This document shows, one piece after another, positions 8,118 to 15,688 of a DNA stretch of 19,568 bases. The DNA is taken from NCBI GenBank assembly GCA_031254455.1, contig JAIRUI010000004.1:1-19568 (forward strand), in the 5' to 3' direction. Source of the stretch: Chitinispirillales bacterium (lineage in GTDB: Bacteria > Fibrobacterota > Chitinivibrionia > Chitinivibrionales > Chitinivibrionaceae). Position numbers and translations under genes: made by a program. Numbering within the stretch: the first letter of the stretch is position 1; each line of letters starts with the position of its first letter. The notes beneath the pieces are model-generated. The model saw nothing but the letters and a program-made list of their open reading frames with translations, did no database searches and was not told the origin of the DNA.

Positions 8118-9605
8118 TTATTCAATCGCCGCTTTTAAAGAATCGGCGATCGACTTTTTCGCAGCGGTCGCTTCCAAAATACCGTCATACATCCTTTTTC
8201 TGTCAATTATCTCTTTCACATAGAAAAAAGGTTCGTCGCCGCGGCAGTACCCATATTTTACTTCTGGACGATAATAATATTCCGGATTAGAAAGTTTTCG
8301 TAAGGCGACGGCGACGTTATTATCCCATTTCAGAGAATCTAATTTCATACGTGCGGCAAGTCGTTGAGCATCCTTTATATGCCCTATTCCCGCATTATAA
8401 GAACCTAACATAAATTTTACAATTTCATTTGTGTCAGCCATATTTTTCCAATAATTATCGTAAATGTACTGCAAGTATTTTACTCCGGCTTTGATATTAT
8501 TTTCCGGCGTTGAAATGTCCTTAAAACCAAGAGTCATCCCCGTCTGCGGAAGAACCTGCATAATTCCTTTCGCTCCTGCCCACGATTCCTGCGAATTATC
8601 GAATTTTGATTCCTGATATGCCATTGAAGCAAGAAGCGTCCAAGAAGCGATAGGCAATATCTCATATTTTTTGAATAAAGAATCGTAAGGTGAAATCGCC
8701 TCAGTTTCCAAAACAAAATATTCACTGTTTCGACGGGCGTTATACAGTGAAGAATTTCCATAATATTTATCATAAATAATATTATGCAGAGGATTGGAAT
8801 TTTCATTTATTTTCGCAATCCAGTTATCCGCCGCCTCTTTCAGTTCTAAACTTGAGCTGCGAAACGCCCACGCAATTCTTTGTGAAAAACTTATAGGAAC
8901 GGATACGTCGATATTTTTATGGAAAGAACTGTTTATTTTAGCTAAATTTTCATCGGCGATAGTATATTCAATTTCACCTCTGCTAACCATTCCAATCAAG
9001 TCTTCAGGTTCATGAATATCGGAAAGATTTATTATAATATCGCCTCCTATTTCATTGGATAAATTTTTTAAACGCTGGCGAAAAGCTCCGGTTGCCGGAA
9101 CGGTTACTGTTTTTCCTATAAGTTCTATCGGATCTGATATAATCGCTTTTTTCTTTTGCCTGTAATTCATGTATTTGTAATTTTCCGGAAGACGTTGTAC
9201 CAAAACCTGACGGGTAGTGTTATGATGTTTGGCAAATAAAATTTTCTCGCTTATTTCCTGCGTGACCAGTAAATTCGCCGCAATCAAATCGCCGTCCCCG
9301 TTTTCAAGCATAATAAAAAGCGAATCATATGTAGATGGAATTTTAATTTCCAAATCGACGTTTATTTCTTTTGCAAATAAATTTAAAAGTTCGTATTCAT
9401 ATCCCATCGGCTGTCCTTTGTATATGAAAAAACTATTTGCGTTGTAACGAGTAAGCGCCACCAATTTTTTACGTTTTTTTATAGTATTCAGGTCGATAAC
9501 CTGCTTTTTAGTTATTATTGGCATTTCAAAACTTTCGTGTTTTTTATCCAGCCAAAAACAAACCCACAAAATAAAAATTAATAAAAGTATTACAATTTTA
9601 CTCAT
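8118..9605 (-). CDS. mltF: MltF-like membrane-bound lytic transglycosylase
   Basis: 495 residues. An N-terminal hydrophobic segment (residues 4-19) is a signal anchor or signal peptide without a clear lipobox. Residues about 45-275 form a family 3 solute-binding-like domain (LVALTRYNANSFFIYKGQ, GYEYELLNLFAKE, DSLFIMLENGDGDLIAANL). Residues about 315-430 are the SLT lytic transglycosylase domain: the catalytic Glu332 lies in AYQESKF, followed by GAKGIMQVLP and SYNAG. This two-domain order is the MltF arrangement; the family cleaves the MurNAc-GlcNAc bond of peptidoglycan in the periplasm, forming 1,6-anhydro ends. The start overlaps the end of the upstream DUF2059-like gene by 8 nt (ATGAGTAA), suggesting coupled translation and a shared envelope role. 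Confidence 0.9.
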   Translation of the reverse strand: MSKIVILLLIFILWVCFWLDKKHESFEMPIITKKQVIDLNTIKKRKKLVALTRYNANSFFIYKGQPMGYEYELLNLFAKEINVDLEIKIPSTYDSLFIMLENGDGDLIAANLLVTQEISEKILFAKHHNTTRQVLVQRLPENYKYMNYRQKKKAIISDPIELIGKTVTVPATGAFRQRLKNLSNEIGGDIIINLSDIHEPEDLIGMVSRGEIEYTIADENLAKINSSFHKNIDVSVPISFSQRIAWAFRSSSLELKEAADNWIAKINENSNPLHNIIYDKYYGNSSLYNARRNSEYFVLETEAISPYDSLFKKYEILPIASWTLLASMAYQESKFDNSQESWAGAKGIMQVLPQTGMTLGFKDISTPENNIKAGVKYLQYIYDNYWKNMADTNEIVKFMLGSYNAGIGHIKDAQRLAARMKLDSLKWDNNVAVALRKLSNPEYYYRPEVKYGYCRGDEPFFYVKEIIDRKRMYDGILEATAAKKSIADSLKAAIE

Positions 9606-10071
9606 ATTTATTCTCTATAAAAGATGGTTGTGCAATGATATGTTGTTTCATATAACGATATAAATACGGGTCAAGTTCGTTAAATAATTTTTGCACTTTT
9701 TTCATCGCCGGAGTGGAATTACCACGGTTGTTTTCTAAAAAATTTCCATCACGCATAAAATTGAAAATGTCTATTAAATCGTTTTCTGTGAATAAAGCCG
9801 TTAAATACATCGCTCCGGTTTCAACGAATGTCTGAGAGTTGAAAAAGTAGTCCATTCTTTCACGAACATCACGAATTTGTTTGCCGTTTAAGTCTTTCTC
9901 CTGTAAATAATTTTCAATATATCTGTCCGCTTTTTCCGTTAGATACATAATTTTTATTTCCCGCATAATTTTTATTGCAGTCGGCGACATTTCCGGCGAA
10001 GCGAATAAATATTCACAAAAAACCGTAACGACAACAATTATGAATTTACCCAAAGTTTCAATTTTTTTCAT
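9598..10071 (-). CDS. Exported DUF2059-like protein
   Basis: 157 residues. The start MKKIETLGKFIIVVVTVFCEYLFASPEM is a signal peptide, cleaved probably after FAS. The mature part is helical and charged, and its middle (SQTFVETGAMYLTALFTEND, then LIDIFNFMRDGNF) resembles the DUF2059 pattern in which a helix with FTEEEL is followed by a FY-rich helix and a short GxxL stretch. DUF2059 proteins are periplasmic and of unknown function. The ribosome site GGGAG lies at about 10080-10085. It is the first gene of a two-gene unit with the lytic transglycosylase, so a role in the cell envelope is a fair inference. The family call is by eye and could be wrong. Confidence 0.65.
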   Translation of the reverse strand: MKKIETLGKFIIVVVTVFCEYLFASPEMSPTAIKIMREIKIMYLTEKADRYIENYLQEKDLNGKQIRDVRERMDYFFNSQTFVETGAMYLTALFTENDLIDIFNFMRDGNFLENNRGNSTPAMKKVQKLFNELDPYLYRYMKQHIIAQPSFIENKYE

Positions 10072-10168
10072 AAGTTTTTCTCCCGTCTTAACATAAAATA
10101 TAAATTTCTACAGTTTGAATGCAGCTTTTTATTTTTTATGTAGTATCAAATTTGTAAAAATCTTTAAT

Positions 10169-10200
10169 AAATAGATTTTTACTTTTGCAAAAATCTATTT
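10169..10200. promoter_or_regulatory. Perfect 12-bp inverted repeat before the PHP-ACT gene
   Basis: AAATAGATTTTT (10169-10180) and AAAAATCTATTT (10189-10200) are perfect reverse complements around an 8-nt centre. The repeat ends 25 nt before ATG 10226 and 12 nt before the ribosome site AGGAG (10213-10217). It could be an operator in the divergent 10072-10225 spacer or an RNA hairpin near the ribosome site. It has no long T run directly after it, so a terminator is less likely. Confidence 0.45.
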
Positions 10201-10225
10201 TCTTATAAAAATTTTAGGAGAAAAA

Positions 10226-11914
10226 ATGCAAAACGGACAATTTATTTGGGAAACGCATGGAATCCATACAGGAACTGGAAACGATCCTGTTAAACACGGA
10301 GTCGATGAAATCGAAATTATTACTGAAAAAGCGATTTCACTAAATCATCCGAACATTACATTCATAATTCACACGCCACGTTTAACGAAATTCCGCTACC
10401 AAAGCGAAGAACATACAAACATTAAATTTATTCGCGGAAGCGAGGCGTATCAAAATTACACCCAAAAAATTACCGATTTACGTGAAAAATACAGAGCTAA
10501 AATAAACATAAAATACGGAATCGAATTGGAGTGGCTCGGTTCAAAATTAGGTTTGCAATGGAATAGAAGCAAAATATTACAAGTTCCTGACGCTGATTTT
10601 GTAATAGGTTCGGTTCATTTCTCAAATGAAGGCGTATCGTACGACGGTTCAAAAGAAGAGGCTCAAAAATTGCTTAAAATCCGCGGTTCTTTAGAGAATT
10701 ATTGGGCGGCGTATTTTGATGAATTGATTGAAATGGTATCATATTCGTCAAGCATGATTCACGCGGTCGGACATTTAGATTTACCAAAAGTTTACGTAGA
10801 TTTTCCGCACGAATTTACCGAACTCGACAATGCCGATAATATTGTTTGCGACCGTCTGCGAGTGCTTTTAGAAACAATATCGGAGAATAATTTAGCGTTA
10901 GACCTAAATCTTGCGGGAATAAAAAAAGGCTGCGGAATTTATCCTAATTTGCCGATTCTCAAACGTGCGAGAGTGCTGAAAATACCTATCGCCATAGGAA
11001 CGGACACGCACAATATAGACGAATACGGGAAATTTTACGGTGAAGGTATCGCTTATGCTAAAAAGGCGGGATACAGCCAATACGTAAGTTTTTCTCGCGG
11101 AATTCCAGAAATTCGTCCGTTCAGTTACGAAAACAGTGAAGATGTCGATAACTACAAAGCGCTTAATTTGAGCATAGAAATATTGAACAGAAGATTTTCC
11201 GCAAGCGATTCGGGAAGAATCCCGCGTTTTGCATTCGGTGGAAAATATTTGTCATTCATAAATCAATATGACGGAGCGACTCCGCTTGGAAACCTTTCGG
11301 CTATAAGAATAAGAAGAGAGCGAAAAAGCATAATGATAGGCTCGGATTTCCAGCAAGAGCGCTTAAAAAATGAAATGGGAATCTTACTCAAACACTATAA
11401 CAAACCCGGGGTTTTATCTGTTTTGTTTAATACGCTTGCTTCCGAAGGCATAAATGTAAAAACAGCGTTTCTTAATTCCGAGAACGATGATGTTTCTGAA
11501 GCGTTTTTAACTGTTTCTGGAGCCGAAGAAAGTATTGTAGAGGCGATAGAATTTGCAAACGGAACAGAAAAGAATAATTTTATTTCAATAGAATTTGGCA
11601 GTAAAATCAGCATTCCGTTAATAAAAAAACATAAATATTATCTATTGGAAATGGACGGGGTTAAACTCCCTATTCCTATATCAAAAAATATGATTTTGGC
11701 TGTAATAAATAATAAACCCGGCGTTTTACTGATTCTTCTTTCGGCGCTTGCTTCCAGAAACATAAATATCATTGATTTACAACTCGGAGAAAGAGGCGAT
11801 AAAGGTTTTGCGGCGCTTTCTTATGACGGCGATTTTGGCGTTGTTGAAGACATGCTTAGAAAACTTGGCGACCAATACTACGAAACCACGCATTTTCAAT
11901 TGAGCGCATTATGA
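10226..11914 (+). CDS. PHP-domain phosphoesterase fused to two ACT domains
   Basis: 562 residues, with ribosome site AGGAG 8 nt before the ATG. Residues 1-290 are a PHP-type metal-dependent phosphoesterase domain related to HisJ-like histidinol phosphatases. Candidate metal ligands are His11 and His14 (THGIHTG), His49 (FIIHTPR), Glu100 (YGIELEW), His131 (IGSVHF), His183 (GHLDL), Asp260 and His262 (GTDTHN). The first pair is spaced HxxH rather than the usual HxH. Residues 290-385 are a linker. Residues about 385-445 are one ACT domain (NKPGVLSVLFNTLASEGINV). Residues about 470-550 resemble the C-terminal ACT domain of phosphoglycerate dehydrogenase SerA (LEMDGVKLPIPI, NKPGVLLILLSALASRNINI). 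ACT domains bind small ligands, mostly amino acids, so the enzyme is probably under feedback control. The substrate could be histidinol phosphate, but a serine-pathway phosphate ester is also possible given cysK downstream. Confidence 0.75.
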   Translation: MQNGQFIWETHGIHTGTGNDPVKHGVDEIEIITEKAISLNHPNITFIIHTPRLTKFRYQSEEHTNIKFIRGSEAYQNYTQKITDLREKYRAKINIKYGIELEWLGSKLGLQWNRSKILQVPDADFVIGSVHFSNEGVSYDGSKEEAQKLLKIRGSLENYWAAYFDELIEMVSYSSSMIHAVGHLDLPKVYVDFPHEFTELDNADNIVCDRLRVLLETISENNLALDLNLAGIKKGCGIYPNLPILKRARVLKIPIAIGTDTHNIDEYGKFYGEGIAYAKKAGYSQYVSFSRGIPEIRPFSYENSEDVDNYKALNLSIEILNRRFSASDSGRIPRFAFGGKYLSFINQYDGATPLGNLSAIRIRRERKSIMIGSDFQQERLKNEMGILLKHYNKPGVLSVLFNTLASEGINVKTAFLNSENDDVSEAFLTVSGAEESIVEAIEFANGTEKNNFISIEFGSKISIPLIKKHKYYLLEMDGVKLPIPISKNMILAVINNKPGVLLILLSALASRNINIIDLQLGERGDKGFAALSYDGDFGVVEDMLRKLGDQYYETTHFQLSAL

Positions 11915-12089
11915 TAAGTGTCAATATATTCTTTAACTATATTGGGTTATGATATTTATGAGCCGCTTCCCTGTCACAACACGTTGAGTCGAAAGATTTG
12001 ACTCCAAAGGATACCCGTATGGAATCGCAGGCGAAAAGATTCCGCTTCATGAGCGAATTATAGAAAAAACATGTTTTTTTAATTACCCC
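11915..12089. other. Gene-free spacer upstream of the cysK promoter
   Basis: No convincing gene. Three short perfect inverted repeats are visible: GAGTC/GACTC (11986-11990 / 12000-12004), GGAATC/GATTCC (12021-12026 / 12038-12043) and the palindrome AAAAAACATGTTTTTT (12064-12079). The last could help end transcription from the PHP-ACT gene. A 37-codon reverse reading frame from 12050 has no ribosome site and is not called. Confidence 0.4.
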
Positions 12090-12119
12090 TTGACAGTATT
12101 TGGTAATATTTAGTATCTT
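12090..12119 (+). promoter_or_regulatory. Sigma-70-type promoter for cysK
   Basis: A perfect -35 box TTGACA (12090-12095) is followed after 18 nt by TATCTT (12114-12119). Transcription would start near 12126, giving a leader of about 45 nt before ATG 12173. An alternative -10, TAGTAT at 12111-12116, has a short spacing of 15. Confidence 0.65.
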
Positions 12120-12124
12120 ATTCA

Positions 12125-12146
12125 TAGTAATTATATATGATTACTA
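12125..12146. promoter_or_regulatory. Operator-like inverted repeat at the cysK transcription start
   Basis: TAGTAAT (12125-12131) and ATTACTA (12140-12146) are perfect reverse complements separated by 8 nt. The site sits just downstream of the -10 box, where a bound repressor would block initiation. Sulfur-responsive regulators of the Rrf2/CymR type often control cysK genes, but I cannot tell which regulator family, if any, binds here. Confidence 0.5.
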
Positions 12147-12172
12147 CATTTTTAGTCAAGAAGGAGGAATTT

Positions 12173-13096
12173 ATGGCAAGAGTGGAAAAAATCACTGACC
12201 TTATCGGGAATACGCCGATAGTCAAAATCAACAAACTCAACGATAACGGTGCGACGGTGTACGTCAAACTGGAGAGCTTTAACCCCCTGCACAGCGTCAA
12301 AGACCGTATTGCGCTGGCAATGATTGAAGCCGCCGAAAAAGAAGGCAAAATAAAGCATGGAACGGTCATTATTGAGCCGACCAGCGGCAATACGGGCATA
12401 GGGCTGGCTTATGTGGCCGCGGTCAAGGGCTACCGGATAATCCTGACTATGCCGGAAACTATGAGCATTGAACGTCGCAAACTGCTTAAAGCGCTGGGAG
12501 CCGAGTTGGAACTGACCGAAGGGGCAAAAGGTATGAAAGGGGCGATCGCCAAAGCGGAAGAATTGGCGGCATCGATACCCAATTCATTTATTCCCCAGCA
12601 GTTTAATAATCCGGCCAATCCTGCTATACACGAAAAGACTACAGGCCCGGAAATCTGGAACGATACCGACGGGGAAATTGATATTCTGGTCGGTGGAGTA
12701 GGAACCGGCGGCACTTTGACAGGTGCGGGGAAGTATCTTAAATCAAAAAAATCAAGTATTAAGGTAATCGCCGTCGAACCTTCCGCGTCGCCGGTACTTT
12801 CCGGAGGACAGCCGGGTCCTCATAAAATTCAGGGGATCGGGGCTGGTTTTCAACCGCAGGTTTATGATCAGGCGGTTATTGACGAGATTTATCAGACCGA
12901 TGAGGTAAAAGCCGGAGCCGTTGCACGACGACTTGCAAAGGAAGAAGGCATTCTTGTCGGTATTTCGTCCGGTTCCGCTCTTGAAGCTGCTCTTACTGTC
13001 GCCAAAAGACCGGAAAACAACGGTAAAACCATAGTTGCCGTATTGCCGGATACAGGCGAGCGTTATCTGTCAACATGGTTGTGGGAGGAGGCGTAA
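12173..13096 (+). CDS. cysK: Cysteine synthase A (O-acetylserine sulfhydrylase)
   Basis: 307 residues, the usual CysK length. ATG 12173 follows the strong ribosome site AAGGAGG; a longer frame from 12137 adds only non-conserved residues. PLP is bound through Lys43 in HSVKDR; the substrate loop TSGNTG is at 70-75; the phosphate-binding GTGGTLTG is near 177-184; and GISSGS lies near the C-terminus. It replaces the acetate of O-acetylserine with sulfide to give cysteine in the cytoplasm. Base composition is higher than the neighbours: the line 12361-12420 has 35 G+C of 60, against 23 of 60 at 10261-10320, which suggests recent acquisition. It heads a cluster with two other PLP enzymes of sulfur amino acid metabolism. 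No serA, serB or cysE is adjacent. Use as a cystathionine beta-synthase is less likely but cannot be excluded. Confidence 0.95.
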   Translation: MARVEKITDLIGNTPIVKINKLNDNGATVYVKLESFNPLHSVKDRIALAMIEAAEKEGKIKHGTVIIEPTSGNTGIGLAYVAAVKGYRIILTMPETMSIERRKLLKALGAELELTEGAKGMKGAIAKAEELAASIPNSFIPQQFNNPANPAIHEKTTGPEIWNDTDGEIDILVGGVGTGGTLTGAGKYLKSKKSSIKVIAVEPSASPVLSGGQPGPHKIQGIGAGFQPQVYDQAVIDEIYQTDEVKAGAVARRLAKEEGILVGISSGSALEAALTVAKRPENNGKTIVAVLPDTGERYLSTWLWEEA

Positions 13097-13097
13097 A

Positions 13098-13291
13098 ACG
13101 TCAACAAACGAATTAAACGCACTGAATAAGGCTCAAGCGTACCAACTGGCGGAAACGCTTTTGTTATATGCTTTGTGACGGGAAACACCCATGTAAGCGT
13201 GAAGAATCCCGAATTGCTGTTTAAGAGCGGTAGTAATATTTCCACGCGCATAGAATTAGACCAAAAGGAGTTTTGGCATTATGAGATATAG
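13098..13291 (+). pseudogene. Degraded small gene between cysK and the MetB/MetC gene
   Basis: A strong ribosome site (GGAGGAG, ending at about 13091) lies before ACG 13098, where an ATG would be expected. From there the frame reads STNELNALNKAQAYQLAETL and a few more residues to a TGA at 13176-13178. A second frame then reads HVSVKNPELLFKSGSNIST and RIELDQKEFWHYEI to TAG 13289-13291, only 9 nt before the next gene start. Well-placed ends and protein-like text in two joined frames suggest an original gene of about 64 codons that lost its start codon and suffered one frameshift. I do not recognise the family. The region could also be plain spacer, so this is a tentative call. Confidence 0.35.
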
Positions 13292-13310
13292 GAGACATAC
13301 ATGGACATAA
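13281..13310 (+). CDS. Possible 9-codon leader ORF overlapping the MetB/MetC start
   Basis: ATG 13281 is preceded at normal spacing by AAGGAG (13265-13270), which sits in the centre of the perfect inverted repeat CCAAAA-GGAG-TTTTGG (13261-13276). The frame reads MRYRRHTWT and stops at TAA 13308-13310, overlapping the start of the downstream gene at 13301. It has no Cys or Met enrichment beyond the start codon, so a classical attenuation peptide is not obvious. It may only reflect chance, or the decay of the small gene in which it lies. Confidence 0.2.
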   Translation: MRYRRHTWT

Positions 13311-14437
13311 GCACTATTTGTGTACACGGCTGCGAAAAAAAATTTGACACAACCGGAGCTGTTGCCGTTCCGATATTCGCGTCCGCTACTTTCGCTCATC
13401 CGTGTGTGGGGCAAAGCACGGGTTTTGACTACTCGCGCTCGCAGAATCCTACAAACGAGCATTTGGAACACACGGTCGCGGCATTGGAATCTGGATCGCA
13501 GGCTGTGGCGTTTTCTTCCGGCATGGCGGCGGTTTCCGCTCTAATGGAACTGTTCTCGCCTGGCGACCATATTGTCGCAACCTATGACTTGTACGGTGGA
13601 ACTTTTCGCCTTTTTTCCCGTATATCTCAAAAGAACGGCGTTACATTTTCGTATGCAGACAGCGTGGAAAATATCAAAAAGGAAATAACGCCCTCTACAA
13701 AAGCCGTGTTCATAGAAACTCCTTCTAACCCGATGTTGCGCGTAACGGACATTACAGCAGTCGCAAAAATCACGCATGAAAAAAAAATATTGCTTATAGT
13801 GGATAATACTTTTCTTACACCATATTTTCAAAAGCCGCTTTCTTTAGGTGCGGACATAGTGTTACACAGCGGAACAAAATATTTGGGCGGTCATAACGAT
13901 ACTTTAGCCGGCTTACTGGCGGCAAAAGATAACTCTCTATCCGAACAATTCCGCTTTATAGTAAAAACAACCGGCGCTTGCCTCTCTCCATTTGACAGTT
14001 TTTTAATCATTAGAGGAATAAAGACCCTTGCCGTTCGCATGGAACGTCAGCAAGAAACCGCACTGAAAATCGCACACTGGCTTTGCGGGCAAAATAATGT
14101 AGCTGTTGTTTATTATATAGGTTTACCAAATCACCCCGATTATGAATTATCCTGCCGTCAGGCGAGCGGTTTTGGCGCAATGATTTCCTTTACCGTGCGA
14201 AACGAACAAATGGCGGTTAAAATATTGGAAAACGTAAAAGTGATAAAATATGCCGAGAGTTTAGGCGGGGTTGAAAGCCTGATTACCTATCCAATGCTTC
14301 AAACTCACGCCGATTTACCGGAAGACGAGCGAAACGCGCGAGGCATAGATGGATGTTTATTACGTTTATCGGTTGGTTTGGAATCAGCAAAAGATTTAAT
14401 TGCGGATTTAGAACAGGCAATGGGAGTTTCAGTATGA
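13301..14437 (+). CDS. MetB/MetC-family PLP enzyme (cystathionine gamma-synthase, gamma-lyase or beta-lyase)
   Basis: 378 residues, the typical length of the Cys/Met-metabolism PLP family. ATG 13301 follows AGGAG at 13290-13294. Features are FDYSRSQNPT (residues 42-51) that contacts PLP phosphate from the neighbouring subunit, SSGMAA near 72, VDNTF with Asp168, and SGTKYLGGHND, in which Lys193 should carry PLP. The C-terminal ESLGGVESL, THADLPEDER and LLRLSVGLE are family hallmarks. The enzyme may form cystathionine from an activated homoserine and cysteine, or split cystathionine. Because the next gene is a likely cystathionine beta-lyase, gamma-synthase (MetB) fits best; reverse transsulfuration with CysK acting as a synthase is the alternative. 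Its stop overlaps the next start (ATGA), implying translational coupling. Confidence 0.88.
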   Translation: MDISTICVHGCEKKFDTTGAVAVPIFASATFAHPCVGQSTGFDYSRSQNPTNEHLEHTVAALESGSQAVAFSSGMAAVSALMELFSPGDHIVATYDLYGGTFRLFSRISQKNGVTFSYADSVENIKKEITPSTKAVFIETPSNPMLRVTDITAVAKITHEKKILLIVDNTFLTPYFQKPLSLGADIVLHSGTKYLGGHNDTLAGLLAAKDNSLSEQFRFIVKTTGACLSPFDSFLIIRGIKTLAVRMERQQETALKIAHWLCGQNNVAVVYYIGLPNHPDYELSCRQASGFGAMISFTVRNEQMAVKILENVKVIKYAESLGGVESLITYPMLQTHADLPEDERNARGIDGCLLRLSVGLESAKDLIADLEQAMGVSV

Positions 14438-15591
14438 AATATGATTTTGACAGAGTAATAGAAAGACGTAATACGTACAGTGTAAAATACGCGCCCGCTT
14501 TACGAGGCAAGCCGAATGATGTACAGCCTATGTGGATTGCCGATATGGATTTTGCAGCTCCTCCCTGTGTGATTGACGCGCTTGTTTTTTGTGTTCAACA
14601 CGGAATTTACGGATACTCCGAGCCGGATGCGGAATTTTTTCACGTTATACAAAACTGGTTTATAAAGCGCTTTGATTGGAACGTAGAACGTGAATGGCTT
14701 ACGGCGACACCGGGTGTTGTGAACGCTTTATATATCGCCGTTCGCGCTTTAACCGAATCGGGCGAAGGCGTACTTATACAGCAGCCCGTTTATTATCCTT
14801 TTGAATCTTGCGTCAGACAATGCGGTCGGAAATTGCTCGTCAATGAACTTGTGTATAACGATGGATGCTACAATATAGATTTTGATGATTTTGAGAATAA
14901 AATTAAAGAAGCGAAACTTTTTATTTTATGTAATCCGCACAATCCTGTCGGACGTGTTTGGACGGAGAGCGAACTTACTCGCTTAGGCGAGATTTGCCTG
15001 CGGCGCGATGTAATTGTTATTTCCGATGAAATTCATCAGGATTTTATATATCCGTCTCACCGCCACATTGTGTTTGCCGGACTTGATCGTCGCTTTGCCG
15101 ATATAACGCTTACCTGTACATCACCGTCAAAAACTTTCAATCTTGCGGGGCTGCTCTATGCGAATATTTTTATTTCAAGCGAAAAACTGAGAAATAAATT
15201 CAGAAGGGAGTATGCAAGCAGCGGTTTGAGTCAGCCGTCGCTTATGGGTTTGGTCGCCTGCAAAGCGGCATATGAAAACGGCGCTTATTGGGTGGATGAA
15301 CTTAATAACTATATTTTTGACAACATGTCGCTTATAAAGAAATTTCTGAAAAAACGTATTCCGAAAATTAAATTAGTTGAGCCGGAAGGAACATATTTAG
15401 CGTGGTTAGACTTTTCTGCATTTGGGCTTTCTTCAAAAGAATTAGATGAATTGATAACGCATAAGGCTAAGTTGTGGCTCAACGACGGCGCTGCCTTTGG
15501 TTTGGGCGGCAAAGGTTTTCAACGCATGAATGCGGCTTGCCCTCGTTCCGTACTGCGTAACGCACTTGAACGATTATTGAATGTAAATTAA
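14434..15591 (+). CDS. patB: MalY/PatB-type cystathionine beta-lyase
   Basis: 385 residues from ATG 14434, which overlaps the previous stop by 4 nt; an in-frame start at 14353 lies inside that gene. This is a fold-type I aminotransferase-like PLP enzyme. The N-terminal FDRVIERRNTYSVKY and PMWIADMDF are typical of the MalY/PatB subgroup. CNPHNPVGRVW (about 166-176), SDEIHQDF with Asp198, and TSPSKTFNLAGL with the PLP Lys233 are all present. Members cleave cystathionine to homocysteine, pyruvate and ammonia, and can also degrade cysteine. The neighbours cysK and the MetB/MetC-family gene support a role in methionine formation or sulfur recycling. True aminotransferase activity is less likely for this subgroup. 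No maltose genes are near, so a MalY-like regulatory role is not suggested. Confidence 0.88.
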   Translation: MKYDFDRVIERRNTYSVKYAPALRGKPNDVQPMWIADMDFAAPPCVIDALVFCVQHGIYGYSEPDAEFFHVIQNWFIKRFDWNVEREWLTATPGVVNALYIAVRALTESGEGVLIQQPVYYPFESCVRQCGRKLLVNELVYNDGCYNIDFDDFENKIKEAKLFILCNPHNPVGRVWTESELTRLGEICLRRDVIVISDEIHQDFIYPSHRHIVFAGLDRRFADITLTCTSPSKTFNLAGLLYANIFISSEKLRNKFRREYASSGLSQPSLMGLVACKAAYENGAYWVDELNNYIFDNMSLIKKFLKKRIPKIKLVEPEGTYLAWLDFSAFGLSSKELDELITHKAKLWLNDGAAFGLGGKGFQRMNAACPRSVLRNALERLLNVN

Positions 15592-15631
15592 GTAAAAATC
15601 CGCTTATAAAGCAGTTTCCACTTGCGAAGTG

Positions 15632-15659
15632 TTGACAAAAGTTATTATATTATTATAAC
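15632..15659 (+). promoter_or_regulatory. Sigma-70-type promoter for the response regulator gene
   Basis: TTGACA (15632-15637), a 16-nt spacer, and TATAAC (15654-15659) lie about 30 nt before ATG 15689. A small perfect hairpin CACTT-GCG-AAGTG (15619-15631) overlaps the upstream edge of the -35 box and could mark the end of the previous transcript or a regulator site. Confidence 0.6.
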
Positions 15660-15688
15660 TATTTTTACGATGGCATGAAAGGGTTTTA

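Noticed and set aside
11937..12125. Reverse-strand 62-codon frame between the PHP-ACT gene and cysK, including a 37-codon version from 12050
   Set aside because: No ribosome site at either start and it overlaps the cysK promoter; the text is cysteine- and histidine-rich without a recognisable domain.
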